Part shown: piece by piece, positions 9,237 to 18,033 of the stretch
Position numbering within the stretch: position 1 is the first letter of the stretch
Layout: every line of letters begins with the position of its first letter
Assembly: GCF_000772945.1 (NCBI RefSeq)
Contig: NZ_JPVN01000004.1
Coordinates: 124,001-188,000 of the forward strand
DNA: 64,000 nt
Direction of reading: 5' to 3'
Source: Ureibacillus manganicus DSM 26584
Lineage (GTDB): Bacteria > Bacillota > Bacilli > Bacillales_A > Planococcaceae
The notes under the pieces: generated by a model
Database searches by the model: none
What the model saw: only the letters and a program-made list of their open reading frames with translations
What the model was told of the DNA's origin: nothing
Program-made: the position numbers and the translations under genes

Positions 9237-9953
9237 TTATGAAATTTCTAGAGGGACTTTTTCTTCTTTTCTGTTAGTAACAACCTTCCATAAATCCCAA
9301 GGGTACTTACTAGGTGGTAGTGATTTAACTTCGATTGGTTCTTTCCTAACAGGATGCTCCAAATGGATTCTATGAGCCCAAAGAGCAATTTGTTGTCCAG
9401 GTTTATTAAGGTGTTCTCCATATTTTTGATCGCCGAAAATTGGGTTGCCCATACTGGACAATTGAACGCGAATTTGGTGGGGTCTACCTGTGTGAAGTTT
9501 GACAGAAAGTAAGCTGAATCCTTTTTTCGATTCTAAAACTTCAAAATCGAGAATAGCCTTCTTTGCTTTTGGGTGATTAGGAGCAACAACGGAAACTTTA
9601 TTTTTCCGAACGTCTTTTAGTAAGTAGTGAACTAATTGTCCACTTTTTTTCTTGGGGGTACCATGAACAACAGCAAGGTATTTACGTTCAATAATATTCC
9701 TTCGTATCATATCCGATAATCTAGAAGCGGCTTTTGAAGTTTTAGCAAACACCATGGCACCACCAACTGGACGATCTAAGCGGTGGACAAGACCTAAATA
9801 GACATTACCAGGCTTTTGATATCGATCCTTTATGTCATTTTTTAATATCGTTAACAAATCGAGGTCTCTACTGCTATCTTCTTGAACGGGAATGTTTACT
9901 GGTTTTTCAACCAAAAGCAGATGATTATCCTCAAATAATATTGGTATATTCAT
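9237..9953 (-). CDS. RluA-family pseudouridine synthase
   Basis: A 238-residue RNA-modifying enzyme with motif HRLDRPVGGAMVFAKT; the Asp of HRLD is the catalytic residue. It begins directly at the catalytic domain (NIPILFEDNHLLLVEKP) and lacks an N-terminal S4 domain, as in the shorter RluA-type proteins. RPHQIRVQLSSMG is also conserved. The target uridine in rRNA or tRNA cannot be told. Confidence 0.9.
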   Translation of the reverse strand: MNIPILFEDNHLLLVEKPVNIPVQEDSSRDLDLLTILKNDIKDRYQKPGNVYLGLVHRLDRPVGGAMVFAKTSKAASRLSDMIRRNIIERKYLAVVHGTPKKKSGQLVHYLLKDVRKNKVSVVAPNHPKAKKAILDFEVLESKKGFSLLSVKLHTGRPHQIRVQLSSMGNPIFGDQKYGEHLNKPGQQIALWAHRIHLEHPVRKEPIEVKSLPPSKYPWDLWKVVTNRKEEKVPLEIS

Positions 9954-10210
9954 AGACTTTGGTCTCCTTTAAGGCATAATGCTTCTATCATAACACTTAT
10001 CATTGAAGAAATGGCTAGTACTATTGTTTTCTCATACTCTGTTCACTTTTATGAATCATTAGGCAAAACTATATTAAAAATAGGGATTTTAATGTGGCTT
10101 AAAATCCCGTTCCTTGAGATGGATGGTTTATTAGTACAATACAAGTATGCAAGTTTTTCTTTTTGATTCAGTTTTACAAATGGGCTACTTAAGCTTAATT
10201 AAACTTTCCT

Positions 10211-10756
10211 CTAATTAACTAATCTACTCCAATCAGCCAATGATAGTTTACCAACAACTTCATAACCATTCCCTTTTCCTTTAGGCTTTACAATGACTGT
10301 TCCCGTGTAAGGTATTGAACCTATACCTACGCCATTTGGAAAACTGTGAGCAACAATCACCTTATTTTTACCATCTTCTGGAATCTCCTCTAAAACAGAG
10401 GTAAGTTGTTTTAAAATTTTTTGTCTATCATTACTCGGTAGATTTCCATTCAACCGATTTACCCCAACCAAAATAGGGTTATCTTGAACATTTTCAATGC
10501 CAAATGCCAATTGTGCTGTTTCAATTGTTCTGCAATAAGAACTTGCGATAATAGGGATTTGAATTGGAATTTGTAAATAGCGTAGTATTTCTCCATAATA
10601 TCTAGCTTGACTACGCCCCATATTTGAAAGATTCCTTTGGGTTAAACAATTTTGAAAGTTTAAATTGGGTAAATCGTTCCCCACATTCGCTTCCCCGTGC
10701 CTTACATACAATATAAAACCCCCATTTCTAAGGGAGTTAAGCAATACACTATTCAA
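10211..10756 (-). CDS. Histidine phosphatase superfamily protein
   Basis: A 181-residue protein with YVRHGEANVG (phospho-accepting His), SSYCRTIETA (second Arg) and VAHSFPNGVG (second His), the phosphoglycerate-mutase-like fold. The start is TTG with GGAGGAAA 8 bases upstream. The final GTVIVKPKGKG segment is typical of small periplasmic or cytosolic phosphatases of this superfamily. No signal peptide is seen. Substrate unknown. Confidence 0.82.
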   Translation of the reverse strand: MNSVLLNSLRNGGFILYVRHGEANVGNDLPNLNFQNCLTQRNLSNMGRSQARYYGEILRYLQIPIQIPIIASSYCRTIETAQLAFGIENVQDNPILVGVNRLNGNLPSNDRQKILKQLTSVLEEIPEDGKNKVIVAHSFPNGVGIGSIPYTGTVIVKPKGKGNGYEVVGKLSLADWSRLVN

Positions 10757-11015
10757 GTAGATTTCCTCCTTCCAAGAAAAGAATCTAGCTTACTCATAAT
10801 GTATGTAGCTTTGTTACCATTGGTTATTTATGAGACCAAAATATCAAGACTAAAAATACTCCTGTCTAACCTCTTATACTCATTATAATATTCTCCTTAA
10901 AAATGCTTCAATCCATTTCAGTTCTTGAAGAATTATATTCGACCCATGACTTTTAACTAATTAATCAGTTTTCATTCACATATTGATACAAAAACCGATT
11001 GGAGTTGAATGCTGC

Positions 11016-11471
11016 TTGAGCAAGTTTAACCCAGAAAAACTTTATGTTAAATTTAGAAATGGATATACTGCGATACAACCTGTTGTTCCAAGGCGTTACA
11101 CACTTACCCACTCTGATGAAACTGGAAACCTATTTTTAACGATAGGAAATAAATATGCTTGGGATGAAGTTAATCGCGAGATGAGAGATGAAGTTTTAGG
11201 TGAATGGTGTTCATATGGGGGACACTTATATTACTATGTGTATTTATATATAGATCAAGGAGAATTCGATCAAAATATTTCTGCAAGACGGAATGAAATT
11301 TTTAGACGTGAGTTACCACTTGCACTAAAAGCAATTCGATATGGTGATAGATTACTATTTACTAAATATCCTTATTTAGATAAGGCCAATATCATAGTTA
11401 ACTTTATTTCTTCTTATCCTCAATTTACTAGGCAAGAGAATTGGGGGGCTTTCAGCAGTTTTGTCACATAA
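11016..11471 (+). CDS. Staygreen-domain protein
   Basis: A 151-residue protein of the staygreen family (PF12638), related to plant chlorophyll Mg-dechelatase; bacterial members have dechelatase-like activity in some reports, but their cell role is unclear. Characteristic strings are FNPEKLYVKF, RRYTLTHSDETGNLFLTIG and GGHLYYYVYLYID. I place the start at TTG 11016 (GGAG upstream, MSKFNPEKL); the open frame starts at TTG 10983 without a ribosome site. Confidence 0.78.
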   Translation: MSKFNPEKLYVKFRNGYTAIQPVVPRRYTLTHSDETGNLFLTIGNKYAWDEVNREMRDEVLGEWCSYGGHLYYYVYLYIDQGEFDQNISARRNEIFRRELPLALKAIRYGDRLLFTKYPYLDKANIIVNFISSYPQFTRQENWGAFSSFVT

Positions 11472-11503
11472 CAACTAATTTCTACCCTTATTCGCCCCTC
11501 AGA

Positions 11504-11611
11504 CTAAATCAATTTCTCCTCTTTAGCCTTCAAAACAGCATGAACTCGATCTTGGACTTCTAATTTTGAATAGATAGTAGAAATGTAATTTTTAACTGTG
11601 CCTTTGATGAA
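11504..11611 (-). pseudogene. Remnant of a LuxR/NarL-type response regulator
   Basis: About 33 in-frame codons ending in TAG (minus 11504) read KGTVKNYISTIYSKLEVQD and then RVHAVLKAKEEKLI. This is the end of a LuxR-type helix-turn-helix (recognition helix and dimer helix). No start, receiver domain or upstream helix is left; on the upstream side the frame runs into unrelated sequence. It is a deletion remnant, and no partner kinase remains nearby. Confidence 0.75.
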
Positions 11612-11699
11612 TTTATTGTATACAAAACTTGGAGAAAAAAATTTTATTGTCTATACTATAGATGAACATAATTAGTGTTATAAACTAAAGAACAATAGG

Positions 11700-12671
11700 A
11701 TGGTACTTATGGTTGGAATGGGATATCGGACAATTAAGACTGCAATAGGAGCAGGGTTAGCAATTTGGATTGCCACATTACTCGAATTGGAATTTGCATC
11801 ATTTGCAGCGATCATCGTTATTATGTGTATCGAGAAGACACAGAAAAAAACCTTATATTCTATTCAGAAAAAGTTTTTCGCATCTCTTTTATCATTAATC
11901 CTTGGTTCAATGTTTTTTGAACTGTTAGGGTACAATCCAATTGTTTTAACTTTATTTATTTTACTGTTTGTCCCAATTCTTATAAAAGGACGTATTCAGG
12001 AAGGTTTCGTCACAAGCATAGTTATTGTCCTACATATATATACAGTGAAGGAAGCAAACCTAGAAAACTTATTAAATGAACTCTATATTATTTTCATCGG
12101 TATAGGTATCGCCTTACTCGTGAACAGCATTATGCCGAGTTTTAAGAAAGAAATAGAGAAATATAGAGCTGAAATTGAACAGAAATTTAGCGTTATTCTT
12201 TACGAATTCTCTAGTCTACTAAAGAATAGTGAGCGAGAATGGGACAGAAAAGAAATAGTTGAAGTTTCAAATATACTAAATCAAGCTAAAAATGTTGTAA
12301 TACAAGATGTAGAAAACCATCTATTAAGAAAAGAAAATGAAGATTATTATTACCTTGAAATGCGAGAGAAACAACTAGAAATCTTAAAACAAATGGAAAC
12401 CATCTTGAGTAATGTTTCTTCTTCAGAGTTAAATGTTACACAAAGAGGAATGCTTGCTAATATTTTCTTAAATATAAGCCAACATGTTGATTCAGGAGAT
12501 ACAACCATTGCATTGCGGCATTTAGAGGATTACGAAGAGTCTATACGTGAAACAGAATTACCGAAGTCGAGAGAAGAATTTGAAATTAGAGCTAATCTAT
12601 ATTATTTAAATTTTGCGATTAAGAATTACTTAATTATTAAGAAAAATATTTTTAGTAGAAGTGAACTTTAG
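11700..12671 (+). CDS. Aromatic acid exporter (ArAE/FUSC-like) family protein
   Basis: A 323-residue protein: four to five membrane helices in the first 145 residues (GYRTIKTAIGAGLAIWIATLLELEFASFAAI is the family start), then a 175-residue soluble helical domain. The layout equals the B. subtilis YqjA-type proteins of the aromatic-acid-exporter superfamily, with the ArAE_1_C tail. The ATG at 11709, with AGGATGG upstream, is an alternative start. Substrate unknown. Confidence 0.8.
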   Translation: MVLMVGMGYRTIKTAIGAGLAIWIATLLELEFASFAAIIVIMCIEKTQKKTLYSIQKKFFASLLSLILGSMFFELLGYNPIVLTLFILLFVPILIKGRIQEGFVTSIVIVLHIYTVKEANLENLLNELYIIFIGIGIALLVNSIMPSFKKEIEKYRAEIEQKFSVILYEFSSLLKNSEREWDRKEIVEVSNILNQAKNVVIQDVENHLLRKENEDYYYLEMREKQLEILKQMETILSNVSSSELNVTQRGMLANIFLNISQHVDSGDTTIALRHLEDYEESIRETELPKSREEFEIRANLYYLNFAIKNYLIIKKNIFSRSEL

Positions 12672-12705
12672 CTCTCTTAGCTAGTCGCTTATTGTAAACG
12701 AATAA

Positions 12706-12746
12706 GGGGCAGGTATCTCGGCTTATTAAGCCAAGAACCTGTCCCC
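12706..12746. repeat. Palindromic GGGGACAGGT-type element
   Basis: Outer arms GGGGCAGGT (12706-12714) and ACCTGTCCCC (12737-12746) with a nested GGCTTA/TAAGCC stem. No T-run follows, so it is not a classic terminator. It looks like a dispersed intergenic palindrome, though I see only one copy in this window. Confidence 0.55.
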
Positions 12747-12818
12747 GTGTTCTTTCGCTGGAAAAAACCAGCTTTAAGTTATATGTTAACAAAGCAAAAG
12801 ATCTTACGTTCTCTCAAT

Positions 12819-14171
12819 CTATTCCTTAAATGCTGCACCTAAAATATCTTTTATTTTTAAAAATGCATCATGTTCTTCTCCTGTTGATAGTTCCCCTTCG
12901 ATTCGTTTAGTTTCAATTTCTTTAATAAGAGGAATAATGACATCAATAAAAATATTATTTAATCCCATACCTTTAGTTATAAGGTTATAGCAATTCATTG
13001 CTTCTTCCATATCTCCATCGGTAATTTTACTAATAAGTAGATTCCAGTATATTTCCCTTTTGTCAATATGGTCATCTGCTTCTGAATCTACGACTTGATC
13101 CCACTCAATAAATCGGCTAATCGTTACGGAAAAATTAAGTGGTAGCTGATAAACTTTAGGCTTTCCGATTTCCTCTAATATAGGGAAGTATGGTTGGTTA
13201 GGATGAACAGATTTAATTCTTGCCTTTCTACCATTCGATAAACGAACAATACTATCTGTTGGATAAATATTAATTAACTCCATAAGATGAATAACATACT
13301 TTGTATCGTATTTATTTGCTTTACTTAATAGCAACTCTATCGCTTTAATGGATGAAAATGCCTTCCTATATGAACGTTGTAACGTAAGAGCGGAATACGT
13401 ATCGACAACACCTAATAATCTTACTTCTTCTGAAAGATCATCACCTGTAAGTCCTTCCGGATAGCCAGTTCCATCTAATCGTTCATGATGTGATTTGACT
13501 AAATCTAGATATTCACTTGGAATATTATTTTTCTTCATAAATTCCACACCGTAAAGCGGGTGTTTCTGAATTTCATCAAATTCTACTTTGGATAATGCGC
13601 CATCTTTATGCAAGACCTCATTGCTTATTTCTAATTTACCGATATCATGAATTAAACAACCAATTGCAAAAGAACGAATATCACGGATACCAGACATATC
13701 TGCAAGCAATGATCCTAGTAAAAATACATCGAACGAGTGGAAGTAACTATATGGGTCCTTTTTCTTCAAGTTAAATAAGCCCATCGAAATTTCGCTGTTT
13801 AATAATGATGAGATAAATAAATTCTCAAGCCATGTAATTTGCGCATCACTATTTAAAATTAGTCCATACCTTGTTTCACTCACGACGTATTGTAAACTTT
13901 CATAGAATAACTTTTTTATATCAAAGAGTTCTTTTGAATAAAAAATCTTCTCTTTTTTCTTAGGGATTTGTTCTATTTCTACATCACGCTCTGGATTTTT
14001 TAAATATAAAGTGTTAAGTTTTGTAATTCCCCAATTTTGTAAGCTTTTTAGAAGAACATCGTCAATTTTAGTACCAGCTTTAATAAGTAACGTTTTATTA
14101 AAATAAATATCGCTTTGAATTATTTCTCCCTCTTCTAACTCATCGATAAAAGTGATATCGAGATTCGACAT
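12819..14171 (-). CDS. HD-GYP domain protein
   Basis: A 450-residue cytosolic protein. The N-terminal about 110 residues are unassigned; the HD-GYP domain (about 135-310) has CLIHDIGKLEIS and SHHERLDGTGYPEGL, which are the metal-binding HD and the GYP motif of cyclic-di-GMP phosphodiesterases. The C-terminal about 130 residues are helical. The start at MSNLDITF follows AAAGGAG by 8 bases. It probably degrades c-di-GMP; the signal sensed is unknown. Confidence 0.88.
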   Translation of the reverse strand: MSNLDITFIDELEEGEIIQSDIYFNKTLLIKAGTKIDDVLLKSLQNWGITKLNTLYLKNPERDVEIEQIPKKKEKIFYSKELFDIKKLFYESLQYVVSETRYGLILNSDAQITWLENLFISSLLNSEISMGLFNLKKKDPYSYFHSFDVFLLGSLLADMSGIRDIRSFAIGCLIHDIGKLEISNEVLHKDGALSKVEFDEIQKHPLYGVEFMKKNNIPSEYLDLVKSHHERLDGTGYPEGLTGDDLSEEVRLLGVVDTYSALTLQRSYRKAFSSIKAIELLLSKANKYDTKYVIHLMELINIYPTDSIVRLSNGRKARIKSVHPNQPYFPILEEIGKPKVYQLPLNFSVTISRFIEWDQVVDSEADDHIDKREIYWNLLISKITDGDMEEAMNCYNLITKGMGLNNIFIDVIIPLIKEIETKRIEGELSTGEEHDAFLKIKDILGAAFKE

Positions 14172-14552
14172 TAGTTTCTCCTTTCTAAGCACTAAAATGA
14201 CAAATTCATATAGTCATTTCAAACTAGGTTAATAGATTTATATTATACAATAATTTTCCCTTTTTTGGGACATTACGATTATTTTTGGTAACAAAACCGC
14301 ATGCAAATAGGTATTGTATCTCGCTTTAAAAAACATTGATTATTAATCTAAAGTATCATACTTTAGACCCCTTTAATTATTTTAACTAAGGAAAAGGAAA
14401 TTAAGCACTATAATTATCAGATTTCATACCTATTCCCCCATAGAAATTAGTGTATCTTCAGAAGTTCGGTTCCCAGTTCTAACATCAAAATTATTATATA
14501 ATCCATCCTAATTTAATTTATGTTATTGCCTGTCCAAAGATAATTAAAAAGC

Positions 14553-14578
14553 CCATCATTTTAATTGATGGTTTTTTT
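14553..14578 (+). terminator. Orphan terminator
   Basis: CCATCA / TGATGG stem followed by seven Ts on the plus strand. The nearest upstream gene runs the other way, so no known transcript ends here. Confidence 0.65.
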
Positions 14579-14650
14579 GTTCAAATCATTTAAACAAAAT
14601 ATATTAGTTTTAAAAAATTAATTCTTAAAATCATTTTTTGTTATAGTATG

Positions 14651-14686
14651 TGTAGAACAAATCTGATATACTACATGTAGAACAAA
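14651..14686 (+). promoter_or_regulatory. Direct repeat, possible operator of the YxlE/ABC operon
   Basis: TGTAGAACAAA occurs twice (14651-14661 and 14676-14686), 25 bases apart. This puts it 170 bases before the operon start. Two same-face copies suit a regulator dimer or array, but no regulator gene is adjacent. Confidence 0.4.
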
Positions 14687-14854
14687 CAAGAATGGAGTGT
14701 TTGATTGGTAATCCTAGATTCCTAACCCGCTACTCCATTTATATGTAATTTAAGTAAGAATCCATTTTGCATAAAGTTTATCAATAGTAGATACGCTTTT
14801 TGTTTTGGAGCCAATTTTGAGTAGTAATAAGAAAATTATTAGGAGGCGAAAAAA

Positions 14855-15049
14855 TTGAATTTTGAAATAAACTGGGCCTTGGTTGCTCCTCTCCTTGTCA
14901 TTCAGGCTATCTTAATGATTATTGCATTGTTTGATCTCACTAAAACTGAGAAAACGAATGGACCGAAATGGATGTGGGTACTTATCGTTATTTTTATCAA
15001 TACTCTAGGTCCAATTTTGTATTTTATCATAGGGAAAAAGCATTCATAG
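14855..15049 (+). CDS. YxlE-like PLDc_N small membrane protein
   Basis: A 64-residue protein with two membrane helices and the PLDc_N pattern (LVIQAILMIIALFDLTK, NTLGPILYFIIGKKHS). In B. subtilis the similar YxlE lies in the sigY operon just before the YxlF/YxlG transporter and acts as a negative regulator. Here too it directly precedes an ABC ATPase and permease. TTG start with AGGAGG 8 bases upstream. Confidence 0.8.
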   Translation: MNFEINWALVAPLLVIQAILMIIALFDLTKTEKTNGPKWMWVLIVIFINTLGPILYFIIGKKHS

Positions 15050-15077
15050 ACGATGCTCCTTGAAGGGTGTGAGAAAG

Positions 15078-15983
15078 ATGGAACTGTTGGAAGTAAAATC
15101 CTTAACTAAGTCATTTGGAAAGCATGTGGCCGTTAACGACTTATCCTTTTCAATAGAGGAAGGTCGCTGTGTTGCGCTGCTCGGTGCAAACGGCGCAGGA
15201 AAAACCACAACGCTGGAAATGCTCGCAAGTCTGCAAAAACCAACAAATGGATCGATATCGTTTTTAAGTGTAGAAAAAAGAGATTATCGGGAATATATTG
15301 GCTACCTACCACAATATCCAGTTTTTTTCCCTTGGATGAATGCAATTGAATACCTTGTGTTAATGGGTGAGCTTTCTGGACTGTCTAAGTCTAAGGCGGT
15401 GGCACGTGCTAATGAGTTACTTGAACTTTTAGGAATTGCCGATGCTAAAAAGCGCAAGATTGGTGGGTATTCAGGGGGTATGAAGCAACGTCTTGGAATC
15501 GCACAAGCACTGATTCATGAACCAAAGTTGCTAATGCTGGATGAACCCGTTTCAGCACTTGACCCTGTTGGACGTAGGGAAATCCTTGAACTGATGAAAT
15601 TGTTGAAAGAAACTACGACGATTCTGTTTTCGACCCATATCCTTCATGATGCTGAGGAAGTTTGTGATGATGTCATTATGATTCATAAAGGAGAGCTTGC
15701 CGTAACGGCGTCCCTTTCAGAGCTACGTAGGAAGCATCAAGAAGACGTCATTATTATATCAGCGGATGAAAATTTAGATGCATGGGCTGGGAGCATTGAA
15801 AACTGGAATATCGTTTCCAAGGTTATCTCAACTAATAATAAGATTGAAATTTATGTGAAAAATGTGGCAGAGGCAAGAAATCTACTTCTAGTTGAAATTA
15901 CCGAGAAAAAATTGCCAATTACAAAATTCACTGTAGGGCAAACTAGCCTTGAGGACCTGTTCATGGAGGTGGTGGGAAGATGA
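15078..15983 (+). CDS. ABC transporter ATP-binding protein (YxlF-like)
   Basis: A 301-residue ATPase with Walker A GANGAGKTT, Q-loop LPQYPVFFPW, signature YSGGMKQR, Walker B LLMLDEP and H-loop STHILHD. About 90 extra C-terminal residues are typical of DrrA/CcmA-like exporters. It overlaps the next gene by 4 bases, so the two are co-translated. Start at ATG 15078, GAAGGGTG upstream. Together with the permease it forms an exporter, substrate unknown. Confidence 0.9.
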   Translation: MELLEVKSLTKSFGKHVAVNDLSFSIEEGRCVALLGANGAGKTTTLEMLASLQKPTNGSISFLSVEKRDYREYIGYLPQYPVFFPWMNAIEYLVLMGELSGLSKSKAVARANELLELLGIADAKKRKIGGYSGGMKQRLGIAQALIHEPKLLMLDEPVSALDPVGRREILELMKLLKETTTILFSTHILHDAEEVCDDVIMIHKGELAVTASLSELRRKHQEDVIIISADENLDAWAGSIENWNIVSKVISTNNKIEIYVKNVAEARNLLLVEITEKKLPITKFTVGQTSLEDLFMEVVGR

Positions 15984-16747
15984 AAAAATGGTTCGTTCTT
16001 CATCGAAAAGAATGGCTTGAGATGACCCGAAATTATAAAGTAATCTGGATTCCACTCATTTTTGTGTTGTTCGGACTTATGCAGCCAATAACAAGCTACT
16101 ATATGCCCGAAATCTTGAAAAACGCAAGTAATCTCCCAGAAGGGTCCGTCATCGAAATTCCAATGCCCACAAGCGGGGAAGTTCTAGCACAAACTTTGGG
16201 ACAATTTAATCAGATGGGGATTCTCGTTCTCGTTCTTGCATTTATGGGCATCGTTTCTTCTGAACGAAAAAGCGGGATGTTGAAAGCGATTCTAGTAAAA
16301 CCAGTCAGATTTTCATCTTATATCACCGCTAAATGGATGAGTGCAGTGCTGCTTAGTGTAGGAGCAATATTTCTCGGAATGTTAGCCTCATGGTACTATA
16401 CAGTGCTCTTGATTGGTGACTACCCTTTTATGAATATTGTTAAGGGTACGAGTCTGTACCTTATATGGATAATGTTTTTATTAACATTCACAGTTTTTCT
16501 TAGCACCTTTTTGAAAAGTAGTGGTTTCGTGGCCGCGTTTACACTTTTACTTAGTATTCTTTTGACACTCTTAACATCACTTTTCGAAAAATATATGGAA
16601 TGGAGCCCAGCACAACTTACAAATGCAGCTGCTTCCCTATTTATATCAGGTAAGCTAGAGGGACCACTCATGCTCCCTCTTATAACTACCGTCATTCTTA
16701 CTGCTCTTATCCTATACCTTGCTGCTACCCGTAAATCGAGTCTATAA
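15980..16747 (+). CDS. ABC-2 type permease (YxlG-like)
   Basis: A 255-residue membrane protein with six predicted helices and a large first extracytoplasmic loop after about residue 35. It overlaps the ATPase gene (ATGA-type junction) and completes the exporter. This matches YxlG in position and style. A terminator follows at 16790. Unlike B. subtilis, no sigY-type gene stands directly before the operon. Confidence 0.85.
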   Translation: MKKWFVLHRKEWLEMTRNYKVIWIPLIFVLFGLMQPITSYYMPEILKNASNLPEGSVIEIPMPTSGEVLAQTLGQFNQMGILVLVLAFMGIVSSERKSGMLKAILVKPVRFSSYITAKWMSAVLLSVGAIFLGMLASWYYTVLLIGDYPFMNIVKGTSLYLIWIMFLLTFTVFLSTFLKSSGFVAAFTLLLSILLTLLTSLFEKYMEWSPAQLTNAAASLFISGKLEGPLMLPLITTVILTALILYLAATRKSSL

Positions 16748-16789
16748 CAGCCAGGTAAATTCTACTTAAGTATTAAATAATTATTACTT

Positions 16790-16818
16790 GGTTGCCCTAA
16801 CAATTTTGGGCAACCTTT
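16790..16818 (+). terminator. Terminator of the YxlE/ABC operon
   Basis: GGTTGCCC (16790-16797) pairs with GGGCAACC (16808-16815), followed by TTT. Confidence 0.7.
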
Positions 16819-16867
16819 CGTCTATTATAAAACCGTCACTTATTGATCGGGGTATTTATAAATGCAC

Positions 16868-17383
16868 CTATCTGATAGGATTCTCAAAGTTCCAGTTAGT
16901 ATAAATTACAGCTGCAGTAACTGGATCTGTCGACGTGTCTTCTGTAAAACCACCTATTAGATTGCCTACTCTAAATGTAGGCTCGAATAACTGTTCTTCC
17001 TTATGTGGTGCAGTTGGACCATCAATTCCTAATTCTGTTTCATCTGTAACTACTACTTTCATTCCATTATCCAACGTAAAACTCAGTCCATCATCTCCAA
17101 CTTCAGTAATGACTCCTTCAATATTAACCATTGCACTCGCAGCAGGAGCAGCATTATCTACTACAATTCTATCGGTCAAATCTAGAGCTCCGTCGTTGTT
17201 TATATTTGATAAAACTACCACAGCAATGACAGCGCAAGCTACTAAACTTCCAACCAATAAACTTATCTTTTTCATAAAAATTCTCTTTTCCCCTTTTTCA
17301 TATTTCATCATCTCTTTATGCATTTTGCTTTTAAATTCTTCAGAAGCATGAATCTGTTTCATCACTTTCTTATAAGTACTCAT
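16868..17383 (-). CDS. Putative membrane-anchored anti-sigma factor
   Basis: A 171-residue protein: about 35 cytoplasmic residues, a single membrane helix (ISLLVGSLVACAVIAVVVLS) and an extracytoplasmic domain of about 115 residues. It starts 5 bases after the ECF sigma gene ends, so the pair is an operon. This position and topology are those of anti-sigma factors, but the cytoplasmic part lacks a recognisable zinc (HCC) motif, so the role is inferred from context. Confidence 0.65.
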   Translation of the reverse strand: MSTYKKVMKQIHASEEFKSKMHKEMMKYEKGEKRIFMKKISLLVGSLVACAVIAVVVLSNINNDGALDLTDRIVVDNAAPAASAMVNIEGVITEVGDDGLSFTLDNGMKVVVTDETELGIDGPTAPHKEEQLFEPTFRVGNLIGGFTEDTSTDPVTAAVIYTNWNFENPIR

Positions 17384-17388
17384 GATAC

Positions 17389-17868
17389 TTAACTCCCTTC
17401 TTCTAAAATTACTTTTAGCTTCATTCGAACCCTTCTCAACTTCGACCCTACTGTGTTAACCTTCATGTCTATTAGATTGGCAATTTCTGCAGTCGTGTAG
17501 CCTTCGTAATAATGTAAATAAACAATCAACCTCTCATTTGGATCAAGCTCAAAAATTTCAGGGAGAACGATTTGTTCTTCTTTTGAGAAAAACGTCATTT
17601 CTTCTGTTATCGGTACTGTCTTCTTGACCCTAGAAGATTTAAAGTAATCCTTACATTTATTAAAAGTCACTTTGATAAGCCAAGCCTTTAAATGGGCTTC
17701 ACTATCAAAAGGCTTTTTCTGTCTCATAAGTTTCATATAAACTTCTTGAACAATATCCTCAGCCTCAGACATATTTTTTGTCTGCTGCACAGCGATTCGT
17801 ATTAAGGTGTCGCTATAAGTTTGAACAATCTCATGAACACTTAAGCCTGCAAACATATTCATACCCAA
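17389..17868 (-). CDS. ECF-type RNA polymerase sigma factor
   Basis: A 159-residue sigma-70 family protein of the extracytoplasmic-function group. Region 2 shows EAEDIVQEVYMKLMRQ; region 4 shows LDPNERLIVYLHYYEGYTTAEIANLIDMKVNTVGSKLRRVR, the -35-binding helix-turn-helix. It is followed at once by the membrane protein that is probably its anti-sigma factor. The signal is unknown. It lies on the other side of the YxlEFG-like operon, in the opposite direction. Confidence 0.9.
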   Translation of the reverse strand: MGMNMFAGLSVHEIVQTYSDTLIRIAVQQTKNMSEAEDIVQEVYMKLMRQKKPFDSEAHLKAWLIKVTFNKCKDYFKSSRVKKTVPITEEMTFFSKEEQIVLPEIFELDPNERLIVYLHYYEGYTTAEIANLIDMKVNTVGSKLRRVRMKLKVILEEGS

Positions 17869-18033
17869 CCTCCTTCACTAATTAATACGATTCATTTACG
17901 TTAATTTGTGCATCAGGTAATTTTTTTTCTAACTATGGCAATTTTATTTTTAATCACTTAAAGGTTTAAGCATATTCATATCGAATTCTTAATATCGTAT
18001 AAAGGTATTTTGATACAGAAAGGTTGCGAATAT

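Larger units (their letters stand above)
14172..14854. other. 680-bp intergenic region with orphan terminator
   Basis: No coding fragment recognised. It holds a rightward terminator with no gene before it (14553-14578) and the paired direct repeats at 14651-14686, both listed separately. The orphan terminator could end a small RNA transcribed from about 14300-14550, but no other support is visible. Confidence 0.5.
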
